From Paraburkholderia sp. BL10I2N1 (GTDB lineage: Bacteria; Pseudomonadota; Gammaproteobacteria; Burkholderiales; Burkholderiaceae): 64,000 nucleotides of DNA. The stretch lies in contig NZ_SNWA01000002.1 in assembly GCF_004361815.1 (NCBI RefSeq), positions 620,001-684,000 on the forward strand, given 5' to 3'. Both the position numbers and the translations under genes were made by a program. A model generated the notes under the pieces. The model made no database searches. It was given only the letters and a program-made list of their open reading frames with translations, and had not been told where the DNA came from. Positions within the stretch are counted from its first letter, which is position 1. Each line of letters begins with the position of its first letter. Positions 15,956 through 25,094 of the stretch are shown here, in pieces.

Positions 15956-17323
15956 ATGGACAGCTTGCTTATCGGACGGGCGACACTCAAACAGGTCGTT
16001 TTTGCAGGCGCCTGTGCGATGCTCGGTCTGCTCACGTTGGCGGTCGCCGCGCCGCGCGCGCAACAGACGTTACCGGCCATCATGCCGTTCATGCCGATGT
16101 GCGCGCTCACGGTATTCACCACGTCGGGAATCGCCGCCTTCCTCCTCAGCGCCCGCTTTACCGCGACGCAACAACCGATGCTCGGCGCGCTCGGCGGCGC
16201 GTACGCATTCACAGCGATTACCGTCGCTTTGCAACTGCTGATGTTCCCCGGCGTGTTCACGCGCACGGGCCTGTTCGGCGCCGGCCCTTATAGTGCGGCC
16301 TGGATGTGGGTGTTCTGGCATGCGGGATTTCCGCTGCTCGTCATTCTGGCGGCGCTGCTCCGCGACCGCTTCCCGAGCAGGCCGATCGACCTGCCTCATG
16401 GCGATTTGTGGAGATGGGCGTTGATCGGCGTTCCAGTCGCGCTGGCCGTTGCGCTAGGCGTACTCGCCATTCATGCAAATCTGGCGGAACCGTTTCATAT
16501 GGCGCCTGAGACGGACGTGCTGTCAGGCAGGCGAACCGTACTCGTCATCTGCTCGCTGAACGTCGTCGCGATCGTCGTCGTGCTGTTCAAAGGGCGACTG
16601 CGGACCGTGCTCGATCTATGGGTCGCCATTGCCGTACTGACGTCCTTCGTCGACGCCAGCCTGAATCTGCTGAGCATGGTCCCGTTCACCGTCGGCTGGT
16701 ACGTTGCACGGATTTTCAGCATGCTTGCTCCGGGTGTCCTTGTTTGCGTCCTGGTATGGGAAGTGACCGTGCTCTACCGCCAGTTGTCCGAGGCGCATGC
16801 GTCCCTGCTGCAATCGTCGACCCGCGACGCGCTGACACTCGTTTATAACCGCAGCTACTTTAACGATCAGTTTCCAAGGGAATTCGACCGATCGACGCGC
16901 AACGGTCAGCCGCTGTCGCTCATCATGGTCGATGTCGACAATTTCAAACATTACAACGATGCCTTTGGCCATCTTCGGGGCGATGCCTGCCTGAGCGCCA
17001 TTGCCAGCGCGCTGGCAGGAACAGCGCGTCGGCCAGGAGATTTCGTCGCCCGTTACGGCGGTGAAGAATTCGCACTGGTGTTACCCGATACGGGAGCGGA
17101 CGAAGCATCGGATATTGCCGAGCAGGCACGGCTCGCGGTCATGCATCTGGGTTTGCCCGCGCCGGTGCCCGCCGGTCAGATCACCATCAGCGCCGGGTGC
17201 GCGACGAGCCAGCGAAACATGCCGGCCACACCCAGCGGACTCGTTCAGGCGGCGGACGCCGCGCTCTACGACGCAAAGCGGGCGGGACGTAATCGGGTCG
17301 GGTCCGTCACGCCGGCACGATGA
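15956..17323 (+). CDS. membrane diguanylate cyclase (MASE4-like sensor, GGDEF domain)
   Basis: The 455-residue protein makes cyclic di-GMP. Its N-terminal half has about seven or eight hydrophobic segments of the MASE4 type (from VVFAGACAMLGLLTLAVA through YVARIFSMLAPGVLVCVLVW), then a linker helix (VTVLYRQLSEAHASLLQSS). The GGDEF domain starts at TRDALTLVYNRSYFN; it has VDVDNFKHYNDAFGHLRGD for metal and substrate binding and the active-site sequence RYGGEEFALVLPD (GGEEF). There is no upstream RxxD inhibitory site at the usual position and no EAL domain. The signal it senses is unknown. Its ribosome binding site is weak. Confidence 0.92.
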   Translation: MDSLLIGRATLKQVVFAGACAMLGLLTLAVAAPRAQQTLPAIMPFMPMCALTVFTTSGIAAFLLSARFTATQQPMLGALGGAYAFTAITVALQLLMFPGVFTRTGLFGAGPYSAAWMWVFWHAGFPLLVILAALLRDRFPSRPIDLPHGDLWRWALIGVPVALAVALGVLAIHANLAEPFHMAPETDVLSGRRTVLVICSLNVVAIVVVLFKGRLRTVLDLWVAIAVLTSFVDASLNLLSMVPFTVGWYVARIFSMLAPGVLVCVLVWEVTVLYRQLSEAHASLLQSSTRDALTLVYNRSYFNDQFPREFDRSTRNGQPLSLIMVDVDNFKHYNDAFGHLRGDACLSAIASALAGTARRPGDFVARYGGEEFALVLPDTGADEASDIAEQARLAVMHLGLPAPVPAGQITISAGCATSQRNMPATPSGLVQAADAALYDAKRAGRNRVGSVTPAR

Positions 17324-17597
17324 AGCGCGATGGCTTTGGTGCGCGAGGCTCCTTCAAAAAGCATCATTCGACGTTCCGACGGTCGAGCCGCCCATATTGC
17401 CTGTTACGAATGCCTGACACGTCTTTCAAATTCAAGCGCTGACTAGCCCGACGCTAAAGGGCGACATTCTCCGCTCCAAATTTTCTTTGCCCCGCTCGTT
17501 TACTGGTACGACGTCACGATGCGCAACCAGGCGCGCACTTTGACTCCTGTGTTCAAGTCAACCGGCCAGATCCGCCGATCATGAGAGGGTAGAGACC

Positions 17598-18098
17598 ATG
17601 AGCAATCTCTCTCCCAGCACGTCGTGCAACCTGCCGCCGACCAGCGGGAATCCCGTGAACGTGCCACCGCCAGCACCCGGTGCCTCGAGTCAACCAGCAC
17701 ATGGCGAATGGACCGTGATCCTGTCGCTCGGCATCCTGCTTGCGTTTCAGTGCCTCGGGGAAGCTATTTCGCGTGTTGCCAGAGTGCCGGTTCCAGGCCC
17801 TGTTATAGGCATGGTTCTGTTTCTGTTTCTTCTATCGGCAGCACCTTCCCTGACTGAACAGGTGGAATATGTTTCGCGTGGCTTGCTGAACCATCTCTCG
17901 CTCCTCTTCGTACCGGCCGGCGTCGGCGTGATGGTGCTTGCAAACGTAATGAAAGCCCAGTTGCTGGCCATTGCTGTCGCGCTCGTCGTCAGCACCATCC
18001 TCTCGATGGCGGTTGCGGCTTTGGTAACCGCTTCATTGATGGCCCGGCTCGAAGAGAAAAAAGCCCGCGCGGAAGCGGCGAAGGTCGATACAGCGTAG
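17598..18098 (+). CDS. lrgA: LrgA/CidA-family membrane protein
   Basis: LrgA/CidA proteins are small holin-like membrane proteins that act with LrgB; in some bacteria the pair moves pyruvate or glycolate. Here a proline-rich, poorly conserved N-terminus (about 35 residues) is followed by four hydrophobic helices: ILSLGILLAFQCLGEAIS, the VPVPGPVIGMVLFLFLLS block containing the family PGxVIGM motif, SLLFVPAGVGVMVLANVM, and VALVVSTILSMAVAALVTA. The C-terminus is charged. A GAGGG site lies upstream of ATG. The lrgB homologue follows by 36 bp, so the two are probably co-transcribed. Confidence 0.88.
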   Translation: MSNLSPSTSCNLPPTSGNPVNVPPPAPGASSQPAHGEWTVILSLGILLAFQCLGEAISRVARVPVPGPVIGMVLFLFLLSAAPSLTEQVEYVSRGLLNHLSLLFVPAGVGVMVLANVMKAQLLAIAVALVVSTILSMAVAALVTASLMARLEEKKARAEAAKVDTA

Positions 18099-18134
18099 GA
18101 CTGCCAGTCTCAGTATGCAAACATGGAGGCTGCC

Positions 18135-18878
18135 ATGAAAATCGGCACAACATCTGGGCTCACGGACGCTCTCATCGGCGCATCTCCGTTGCCTGCGCTC
18201 ACCGCTACGCTTGGCGTGTATATCCTCGCATGCTGGATCCACAGACGATCGAAGCGAAGCCCTCTCGCCAATCCGGTCGCGATCTCGATCGCCATGCTCA
18301 TAGGTCTTCTGAAACTGTCCGGTACACCGTACAGCACATATTTCGACGGAGCGCGGTTCATCCACTTTCTGTTGGGTCCGGCCATCATCGCGCTTGCTGT
18401 CCCTTTGCACAGGCAGATGCCAAAACTCCGTGGCGCCCTGGTTCCGTTGCTTGGGGGTCTTGTTGCGGGCTCGGCCACTGCCGTCGTGTCCGCCGTAGCG
18501 ATCGCCATGCTACTCGGCTCTCCCGCCGTTACGGTCGCATCGATTGCGCCCAAGTCAGTCACTGCAGCCATTGCCATGTTGATCTCCGCCAGGATAGGCG
18601 GCATCCCCTCTCTGACTGCAGCCATGGTGATCGCCACCGGTATTTCGGGTGCCGTTCTCGGCACCTCTGTTTTGCGTCCTCTCAGGATCCGGCGCGACGA
18701 TGCGCGCGGATTTGCGATAGGCGTCGCAGCCCATGGCATCGGTACCGCGCGCGCCTTTCAGATAAGCGAGGAGGCGGGCGCTTTCGCAGGGCTGGGTATG
18801 GCAATGAACGGCATCCTGACCGCATTTGTCTTGCCGATCTGCTTTCGCGCGTGCATGGCATGGGTATCCTCAAGATGA
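18135..18878 (+). CDS. lrgB: LrgB-family membrane protein
   Basis: LrgB is the larger partner of LrgA. The 247 residues are mostly hydrophobic and contain the family landmarks YILACWIHRR, the NPVAISIAMLIGLLKLSG block, FLLGPAIIALAVPL, ASIAPKSVTAAIAM and GVAAHGIGTARAFQ. The GGAGG at 18125-18129 sits 5 bp before ATG 18135, so this start is preferred over the in-frame ATG at 18123, which overlaps that ribosome binding site. It lies just after lrgA on the same strand. Confidence 0.9.
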   Translation: MKIGTTSGLTDALIGASPLPALTATLGVYILACWIHRRSKRSPLANPVAISIAMLIGLLKLSGTPYSTYFDGARFIHFLLGPAIIALAVPLHRQMPKLRGALVPLLGGLVAGSATAVVSAVAIAMLLGSPAVTVASIAPKSVTAAIAMLISARIGGIPSLTAAMVIATGISGAVLGTSVLRPLRIRRDDARGFAIGVAAHGIGTARAFQISEEAGAFAGLGMAMNGILTAFVLPICFRACMAWVSSR

Positions 18879-18948
18879 ACCGGTTTGCCTGCCTGACTGA
18901 CAGGGTTCTGACAGGCAGGTCCGGCACCCGACGCCGCCGCCTTCGCCG

Positions 18949-19719
18949 TTACGCCTCCACGAGCGCCAGCACCCGACACGGGCTACCCGACCCACGACGG
19001 ATCTTCAACGGCGGTGTGATCAGGAGCGCGCCGGTCGCAGGCAGTCTGTCGAGATTGACAAGGCTCGCAAGGCCGAACTTGTTGCTGCCGTGCATGTTCG
19101 AATGGCAAGGAAACGGCTGTGAGAATGCGTACGCCTGCCCCGCATCGGTACCGACGCCTTCCGTGCCCCAGCCGATCACGTCGCGCTCCCTGGCGAGGAA
19201 GCCCGGCAGATCGGGGTGACCGCCGGGCGTGTGGCAGCCATCTTCTCTCATGTTGAGGAAAGCGTCCGGATCGGTACGCTGCGACCAATCCGTGCGCATA
19301 AGCACCCAGCTGCCCGCCGGAATGCGGCCATGCTCCGCTTCCCATTGCCCGACCCGTTCGATCGTCAGCAGATAGTCAGGGTTCTCGCGCGTTTCCGCCG
19401 ATACGTCGATCACGCACGCGGGTGCGATCAGCTTCTGCACGTCGATGGTCTCGGTCGTGTTGTTCGGAAAATCGCGGCCTGTGATCCAGTGGACCGGCGC
19501 GTCGAAGTGCGTGCCGGTATGTTCGCCGCACGAGATGTTGTTCCAGTACCAGGCAGGGCCGCGCTCGTCGAAATTCGAAATCTCGTCGAGACGGAACGGC
19601 GCGTTCTGGCCATATTGCGGCGGTAGCGGGATGACCGGCGTGCGCTCATGGAGCGTCTGACTCAGATCGATCACGCGAACCGCGCCACTTTGCAACGCTT
19701 CTGCCAAGGCTTTGAGCAT
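18949..19719 (-). CDS. cyclase-family hydrolase (kynurenine formamidase-like)
   Basis: These metal-dependent hydrolases (KynB/Cyclase_2 fold) act on amides, lactones or isatin-like rings. The metal-binding motif is present as CGEHTGTHFDAPVHW. Other family landmarks are VIDLSQTLHERTPVIP, the VLMRTDWSQR block, HPDLPGFLARERDVIGWGTE and the late SNKFGLASLVNLDRLPATGALLI. At 256 residues it is a normal length. It is the last gene of the minus-strand operon encoding the indolepyruvate oxidoreductase, thiolase and CoA ligase, which suggests a hydrolytic step in the same catabolic route; the substrate is not evident. Confidence 0.85.
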   Translation of the reverse strand: MLKALAEALQSGAVRVIDLSQTLHERTPVIPLPPQYGQNAPFRLDEISNFDERGPAWYWNNISCGEHTGTHFDAPVHWITGRDFPNNTTETIDVQKLIAPACVIDVSAETRENPDYLLTIERVGQWEAEHGRIPAGSWVLMRTDWSQRTDPDAFLNMREDGCHTPGGHPDLPGFLARERDVIGWGTEGVGTDAGQAYAFSQPFPCHSNMHGSNKFGLASLVNLDRLPATGALLITPPLKIRRGSGSPCRVLALVEA

Positions 19720-19805
19720 CTACTTCTCCTGTCCATCGAGTGAGTGAAGCGGCAACGGGCCGCACGCGAGTGAATCCATCATGCTGCTCGATCGAACCCG
19801 GCCGG

Positions 19806-21329
19806 TCAGGCTGCAAGGCGCCACTCGCCGAGCAGATCGGCGAGGCGCTTGCCGCTGTCGTCGGCCAACGCCGCCTCGCGCAATAGCCGCACGCGATCCG
19901 CCGCGCCGCCTTCGCGGCGCAATGCCGGCAACGCCGCCTCGATAGCAGTGAAGCTGCGCATGCCCAGTGCGTGGGTATCGCCGTAGCCTTTCACCAGACG
20001 TTGGCACTGAGCGACTTCGACGGCCAGCGCGTAATCGTCCCGGGCGATCTCGACGATACTCGCAAGCCAGCGGCGGCAGGCCGTCATCTCGCGTTCAAAG
20101 CGCAACGACCTGCGGCGCATGCCGCGCAGCGACGCTACCATATACAGCTGCAGAAATCCGCGCAATGACGACGTCCGCACGATGCGCCCCTCGCGCGTCA
20201 TCCGCTCGATGAACATGCGGGCCCAGCCCGGCTTCATCAGCCAGCGGCCAAGTTGCGCGGGCAGCGTATCGGCGATCTCATCGACACGCGGATGCAGGTA
20301 CTCATTGATGTGCAGCAACTGCCCGCTCTCGACCTTGACCTCGTCTGCCACACGCGCGAAACGGCCGCTGCGGATCTTGAGATCGGCAACGCGCACCGTG
20401 TCCTCGTATGACATCCACAGCGCCAGATAACGCGCCGTCTCGCACAGCAGTTCCCAGCGCTCCCTGCCCTTGCCATCACCAATCCTGAGGATCGGAACGA
20501 GCCGGTCGAGGTAATCCGCGCCATAGGCTACATCCTGATAGTCCGCAAGTCGTCGCACGCCGACGTGCAGGGTGGGCTGAACCGCGGCGGGAAAGTCGTT
20601 GCGAATGCGTGCATCGAGCGCGGCCAACCGGGCATCCGCTGGCAACGGCTTGATGGGCGGATCATTCGCGGCAGGCCTCGTCTCGATGGAGTCCGCCGCA
20701 GTCGCAATCGTGAAGCCGGCATCGAACGCCTTCAGGCTCGTCTCGACACCCACGCCACCGCGTTCGATGGCCGCCTCGAAATCGGCGCGCTCGAACGGCA
20801 GCGCACGAACCCCCGCCAACGCGCCGAACAGGACGGCGCTGATCACGCTGCCGGTCTGCTCCGCCATTGCCGCGAAGTCGGTCGCGACGAAGCGCTTCGC
20901 GGCGTTTCGGCAGGTCTCCAGAAACTTCTGCGAGTCGACGCGAGCGTCGCCCATCGCGGTTTTCTCCGTCATGGAGTAGACGCGATGCGTCGACGCGATC
21001 AGCGTCGTGTGGTCGGCCGACACAAGTCCGCGCTGCACGGCGCGGCCCGCCTCCATCAATTCGGAGCAAAGCACGATGTCGACGTCGCCCGCCACCGGAG
21101 CGAGCGCCAGGATCGGCTCGGGCGCATGCGGCGCGAGCTTCACCGAATGGAATTCGACGTAATAGATCGTCGCGCCGGTCCGCTGCGCGACGCCGGGCAC
21201 GGACGTCGTCTGCGCCACATAGCCGGCGTGCTCTGCCAGATCGACTATCCAGTCTGCGAGCACCCCGCCGCCCTCGCCACCCATGGCGAGAATCGCGATG
21301 CTGACCGGCTTGACAAGCTCATGCGACAT
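19806..21329 (-). CDS. iorB: indolepyruvate:ferredoxin oxidoreductase, beta (gamma-type) subunit with long C-terminal extension
   Basis: With IorA this enzyme oxidatively decarboxylates aryl-2-oxoacids to aryl-acyl-CoA. The N-terminal domain has VSIAILAMGGEGGGVLADWIV, then QTTSVPGVAQRTGATIYYVE, and continues to about residue 200. The remaining 300 residues form the DUF6537-like extension seen in the long form of this subunit. The ATG at 21329 has a strong GGAGG upstream and the gene overlaps the alpha subunit by 11 bp, indicating translational coupling. The extension includes Arg-rich helices (RGMRRRSLRFEREMTACRRW). The genuine substrate may be an aromatic oxoacid other than indolepyruvate. 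Confidence 0.87.
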   Translation of the reverse strand: MSHELVKPVSIAILAMGGEGGGVLADWIVDLAEHAGYVAQTTSVPGVAQRTGATIYYVEFHSVKLAPHAPEPILALAPVAGDVDIVLCSELMEAGRAVQRGLVSADHTTLIASTHRVYSMTEKTAMGDARVDSQKFLETCRNAAKRFVATDFAAMAEQTGSVISAVLFGALAGVRALPFERADFEAAIERGGVGVETSLKAFDAGFTIATAADSIETRPAANDPPIKPLPADARLAALDARIRNDFPAAVQPTLHVGVRRLADYQDVAYGADYLDRLVPILRIGDGKGRERWELLCETARYLALWMSYEDTVRVADLKIRSGRFARVADEVKVESGQLLHINEYLHPRVDEIADTLPAQLGRWLMKPGWARMFIERMTREGRIVRTSSLRGFLQLYMVASLRGMRRRSLRFEREMTACRRWLASIVEIARDDYALAVEVAQCQRLVKGYGDTHALGMRSFTAIEAALPALRREGGAADRVRLLREAALADDSGKRLADLLGEWRLAA

Positions 21330-23586
21330 AGACAACCTCCCGAGCCTTGACGCGGCGCTGCAGGGCGGCAATCACGCGATCGGCGAGGCGCCTCGAAACA
21401 CGCTCCCACCAGCCGGCATTGCTGACCAGCTCAGCGCGATAGAACGACGGACACAGCACCGCAGCATGGGAGACCTCGCCACACAGCCCGCACCCGACGC
21501 AGCTGTTCAGCACCGACGCGACCGGATCACGACGCAACGGATCAGGATTCTCGCGAATCGTCAGCGACGGGCAACCCGACAGGCGGATGCACGAATGATC
21601 GCCCGTGCAGGTATCGGGATCGACGCCGAAGCGCTCGCGCACGACGCGCTTGCCTTCCTTGATCCGACGTTTCATCAACGGCTTCACGCGCCTTTGCTTG
21701 TTGAGCATGCATTCGGACTGCGCGATGACGATCTTCGGGCCTTTCTCCTTCGTCGTCAGCGCTTCTCGCAGCGTGTCGCGCATCGCCGCCACGCTGTACG
21801 TGCGGGTAATCGTCTTGACCCATTTGACGCCGACGCCCCGCACCGCCGCCTCAATCGGATTTCTGGTCGAACGGATCTTGTTGTCCGCCTTCGACGACAT
21901 GATGTCCTGCCCGCCCGTCGCCGCCGAGTAGCCGTTGTCGACAATGATGAGCACATTGTCGTTGCGGTTGAACACGGCATTGCCGACACCGCTCGTCAGA
22001 CCGTTGTGCCAGAAACCGCCGTCGCCCATCACGCTGATCGTGCGACGCTCGGTCTCATTTGTATTGAACGCTGCCGCGCCGGCCCAGCCGAGCCCGTAGC
22101 CCATCGTCGTCGCGCCGAGATTGAACGGCGGCAGGATCGAGAACAGATGGCAGCCGATATCGCAGCTGACATGATGCGGGCCAAGCTCGCGCTCGACGAG
22201 TTTCATCGCGGTGAAAATCGGCCGCTCAGGACAGCCCGTGCAGAACGACGGCGGGCGCAGATGCACTTCCGGAGGTGGAGGAGGTGGAGGTGGTGGTGAA
22301 AGCTCTGGAGGCTCCGTAACGGACTGCTGCAATTGCCGGTTGCCCTCTCCCAATGCTGCTGCCGCTGCCGACGACACAACCGGCACCGGCACGGCGCGCC
22401 TCGTCGAGACCGTTGCGCGCACGCTGGCGGGCAGCCGGTCTTCGTGGGTCAGGTCGGGCAAATAACGGGTGAGGAATCGCAGCAGACCCTTGATGATGAC
22501 ATTCGGCGTGTAGTCGCCCGCGCGTGGCAGAAAATCCTTGCCGTGCACGCGTGTTTGCAGATCGGCCTGGCGCAGGATCGTGTTGAGCGACTGTTCGATG
22601 AATTCCGGCTGGCCTTCCTCGATCATCAGCACGGCGCGCTTGCCCGCGCAGAATTCGCGCACTTCCGCATCGATCGTCGGATACGCGACGTTCATCACGT
22701 ACACCGGCAGATCAGTGCGGCCATAGACGTCGGCGAGACCCAGCAGGGCGAGCGCGCGCATCAGCGTGTTGTAGAGGCCGCCTTGCACGATGATGCCGAC
22801 ATTGTGCGCACTGTCCGTGCCGAAGAACTCATTGAGCCCGTGGCGGCGGATGAACTCGACCGCAGCCGGCCAGCGTTTCTCGACCTTCTCCTGCTCGTGC
22901 GCGAAGCTTGCGGGGGGCAGCACGATCCTGCGGATGTCGCGCACGGGATTCTCGATCGCATCTTTGAGCGTGAATGCGGGGCGCACGTTGGGCTTCGTCG
23001 TGAAGCGGCCATGCACGTGACAGGCACGGATGCGCAGTTGCAGCATCACGGGCGTGTTGCTGGCCTCCGACAGTTCGAAGCCCTTCTCCACCGCGTCAAC
23101 GATCGAGGGTAGATTCGGGCGCGGATCGAGCAGCCACATCTGCGACTTCATCGCAAATGCGTGCGAGCGCTCCTGCATGATGCTCGAACCTTCTCCGTAG
23201 TCTTCGCCGACGATGACGAGCGCGCCGCCCGTCACGCCGCCCGACGCGAGGTTGGCGAGCGCGTCCGACGCCACGTTCGTGCCTACTGTTGCCTTGAACG
23301 TCACGGCGCCGCGCAGCGGATAGTTGACCGAGGCGGCCAGTGTCGCAGCAGCCGTCGCCTCGCTCGCGCTGCTTTCGAAATGCACGCCGAGTTCTTCGAG
23401 GATCTCGTTCGCATCGGACAGGACATCCATCAGGTGCGAGATCGGCGCGCCTTGATAACCCGCGACATACGACACCCCTGCCTGCAGCAGCGCCTTCGTG
23501 ACAGCGAGAATGCCTTCGCCGCGAAACTCCTCGCCGGCAGGCATGCGCAGCTTCTGGACTTCCTTCCTGAATGATTTCTCAGCCAT
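21319..23586 (-). CDS. iorA: indolepyruvate:ferredoxin oxidoreductase, alpha subunit
   Basis: The 755-residue subunit carries the pyrimidine-binding domain (AVTKALLQAGVSYVAGYQGAP), a transketolase-C-like middle domain, a TPP-binding domain (SVMGDGGFWHNGLTSGVGNA, then DNVLIIVDNGYSAATGG), and a C-terminal ferredoxin-like domain. The latter has cysteines in CTGDHSC, GCPSL and SCVGCGLCGEVSHAAVLCPS for iron-sulfur clusters. A run of nine prolines separates the middle and TPP domains. The start MAEKSFRKEV matches the family; longer in-frame readings upstream run over the DUF35 gene. It is co-transcribed with iorB and the thiolase and DUF35 genes. Confidence 0.9.
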   Translation of the reverse strand: MAEKSFRKEVQKLRMPAGEEFRGEGILAVTKALLQAGVSYVAGYQGAPISHLMDVLSDANEILEELGVHFESSASEATAAATLAASVNYPLRGAVTFKATVGTNVASDALANLASGGVTGGALVIVGEDYGEGSSIMQERSHAFAMKSQMWLLDPRPNLPSIVDAVEKGFELSEASNTPVMLQLRIRACHVHGRFTTKPNVRPAFTLKDAIENPVRDIRRIVLPPASFAHEQEKVEKRWPAAVEFIRRHGLNEFFGTDSAHNVGIIVQGGLYNTLMRALALLGLADVYGRTDLPVYVMNVAYPTIDAEVREFCAGKRAVLMIEEGQPEFIEQSLNTILRQADLQTRVHGKDFLPRAGDYTPNVIIKGLLRFLTRYLPDLTHEDRLPASVRATVSTRRAVPVPVVSSAAAAALGEGNRQLQQSVTEPPELSPPPPPPPPPEVHLRPPSFCTGCPERPIFTAMKLVERELGPHHVSCDIGCHLFSILPPFNLGATTMGYGLGWAGAAAFNTNETERRTISVMGDGGFWHNGLTSGVGNAVFNRNDNVLIIVDNGYSAATGGQDIMSSKADNKIRSTRNPIEAAVRGVGVKWVKTITRTYSVAAMRDTLREALTTKEKGPKIVIAQSECMLNKQRRVKPLMKRRIKEGKRVVRERFGVDPDTCTGDHSCIRLSGCPSLTIRENPDPLRRDPVASVLNSCVGCGLCGEVSHAAVLCPSFYRAELVSNAGWWERVSRRLADRVIAALQRRVKAREVVYVA

Positions 23587-23603
23587 GTTTCGTCTGTTCC
23601 GAT

Positions 23604-23906
23604 TCAGATCCGTTGCGCAAGGATGCGTCTTGCCTCGTCGATTTCCAGGCGCACCCTGTCGCCCGCCTGCGTCGCCCGTTCGAGCCGTGCGATGACGATG
23701 GGACCGGCATCCGTCGCGACGCTCGCAAGATGCACCTCGCTGCCCTCCTGCACGCCGACACGATGGTGCACGATGGTCGCCTCGGCAACCGTACCGTGCT
23801 CGACCACGCGTTCGTCCCATTCGCCGCCACCGCATGCCGGGCAGAAATAGCGCGCCGGGAACAGCGTCGTGCCGCATTGCCGGCACTGGAATACCTTGAG
23901 CGTCAT
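23604..23906 (-). CDS. DUF35 / OB-fold zinc-ribbon protein, thiolase partner
   Basis: These proteins bind acyl-CoA and act as obligate partners of SCP2-type thiolases. The 100-residue product has a zinc ribbon with two CxxC pairs (FQCRQCGT and YFCPACGGG) followed by an OB fold (ATIVHHRVGV through IVIARLERA). Its ATG overlaps the stop of the upstream thiolase gene by 4 bp, giving tight coupling of the two partners. Iron-sulfur use is not expected. The IorA gene starts 18 bp downstream. Confidence 0.87.
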   Translation of the reverse strand: MTLKVFQCRQCGTTLFPARYFCPACGGGEWDERVVEHGTVAEATIVHHRVGVQEGSEVHLASVATDAGPIVIARLERATQAGDRVRLEIDEARRILAQRI

Positions 23907-25069
23907 TGCACACCTCGCTGGGCGCTTTCGAGCACGACGGCGTTCGCGCACATGCCGTAGCGATACTCGACCATGCCGTAACCGCTCACGACGGCGAGGC
24001 GCGCGTTGGCCACCTGCCGTTCGCCCGCATCGCCACGCAGTTGCGTGATCGCCTCGACAAGGCCGTGCATGCCGCCGGCCGCCCCCGCCTGCCCGACGGA
24101 CAACTGGCCGCCCGACGTGTTGACGGGCAGCGCACGCGAGCCGATGCGCGCGATCAGCGCACGCAGGTCGCCATCGGGCGCAAAACCGAGATCAGCCAGT
24201 TGCACCAGGGTCATGACGGGGTAGTCGTCGTAGACAGACACCATGTCCATGTCATCAGGCATGGCGCCGGCTTGCTGCCACAGGTCTGCGGCAAGCGTTG
24301 CCAGCGATGTTTGCAGGCCATCGCCCGCCTGATGATCGGCGTTGTACTGGCATTTCAGCGCCCGCACGCGAACGTTTGCCGCCTTGCGTACAAGGTCGCT
24401 GCGCGCGACGATCACCGCATTCGCGCCACACACGACCGGCACGCAATCGAAGCGTCCCAGCGGCTCGGCAACGATCGGCGCGGCGAGATAGTCTTCGATC
24501 CTTAGTGGCGTCTGGTAGACAGCATTCGGGTTCAGCGCCGCCCACGCGCGTTGCGCGACGCAGAGCGCTCCGTAGTCGCGGCGCGCGAGATCGTGGCGCT
24601 TCGCGTGGCGTTGCGTGAGCATCGCGAACAGGCTGTTCGGGCCACCGTTCTTGAGCGGACGCAACCAGGTGCGCGTCGTCAGGTTGTAATGCTCGATCAG
24701 TTGCCTGAAATCGGCCGGCTCGAAACGGTCGCCAGATACGAGGGCAACGACGTTCGCGTCACCGTGCTGAATCGCGCGGATCGCGTGTTGCAGCAGGTTG
24801 ATTGCGCTCGCGCCGCCATGACAGTCGTCCATGCACCAACGCGGGCTCAAGCCCAGCCGCCAGGCGAGATCGATCGCGTGATCGGGCGCCAGCGTGAACG
24901 ACGCCACGCCGAGACCGTCGATGTCCCTGATGGAGAAACCCGACTGCGCGAGCGCCGCGCCAAACGCCCGCGCGAGCAGATCGCCGGTAGACTCGCGCGG
25001 CGCCTGACGCCGGTACGGCACTTCGACGCCGGCCGCGACCAGCACATGGTCGAAATCACGGGATGGCAT
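23903..25069 (-). CDS. thiolase-like (SCP2 / lipid-transfer type) protein
   Basis: This 388-residue protein belongs to the SCP2-thiolase group, which cleaves or forms carbon-carbon bonds in acyl-CoA chains and often works with a DUF35 partner. Landmarks are the N-terminal IRDIDGLGVASF, the nucleophile region MDDCHGGASAINLLQHA, where the cysteine of DDCHGG is the candidate catalytic residue, the GGQLSVGQAGAAGG motif, and the C-terminal GYGMVEYRYGMCANAVVLE. The gene is 25 bp downstream of the MFS gene and overlaps the DUF35 gene by 4 bp. The exact acyl-CoA is not evident. Confidence 0.85.
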   Translation of the reverse strand: MPSRDFDHVLVAAGVEVPYRRQAPRESTGDLLARAFGAALAQSGFSIRDIDGLGVASFTLAPDHAIDLAWRLGLSPRWCMDDCHGGASAINLLQHAIRAIQHGDANVVALVSGDRFEPADFRQLIEHYNLTTRTWLRPLKNGGPNSLFAMLTQRHAKRHDLARRDYGALCVAQRAWAALNPNAVYQTPLRIEDYLAAPIVAEPLGRFDCVPVVCGANAVIVARSDLVRKAANVRVRALKCQYNADHQAGDGLQTSLATLAADLWQQAGAMPDDMDMVSVYDDYPVMTLVQLADLGFAPDGDLRALIARIGSRALPVNTSGGQLSVGQAGAAGGMHGLVEAITQLRGDAGERQVANARLAVVSGYGMVEYRYGMCANAVVLESAQRGVQ

Positions 25070-25094
25070 AGTGAAGTTCCTTGTGCCCTGGGGA

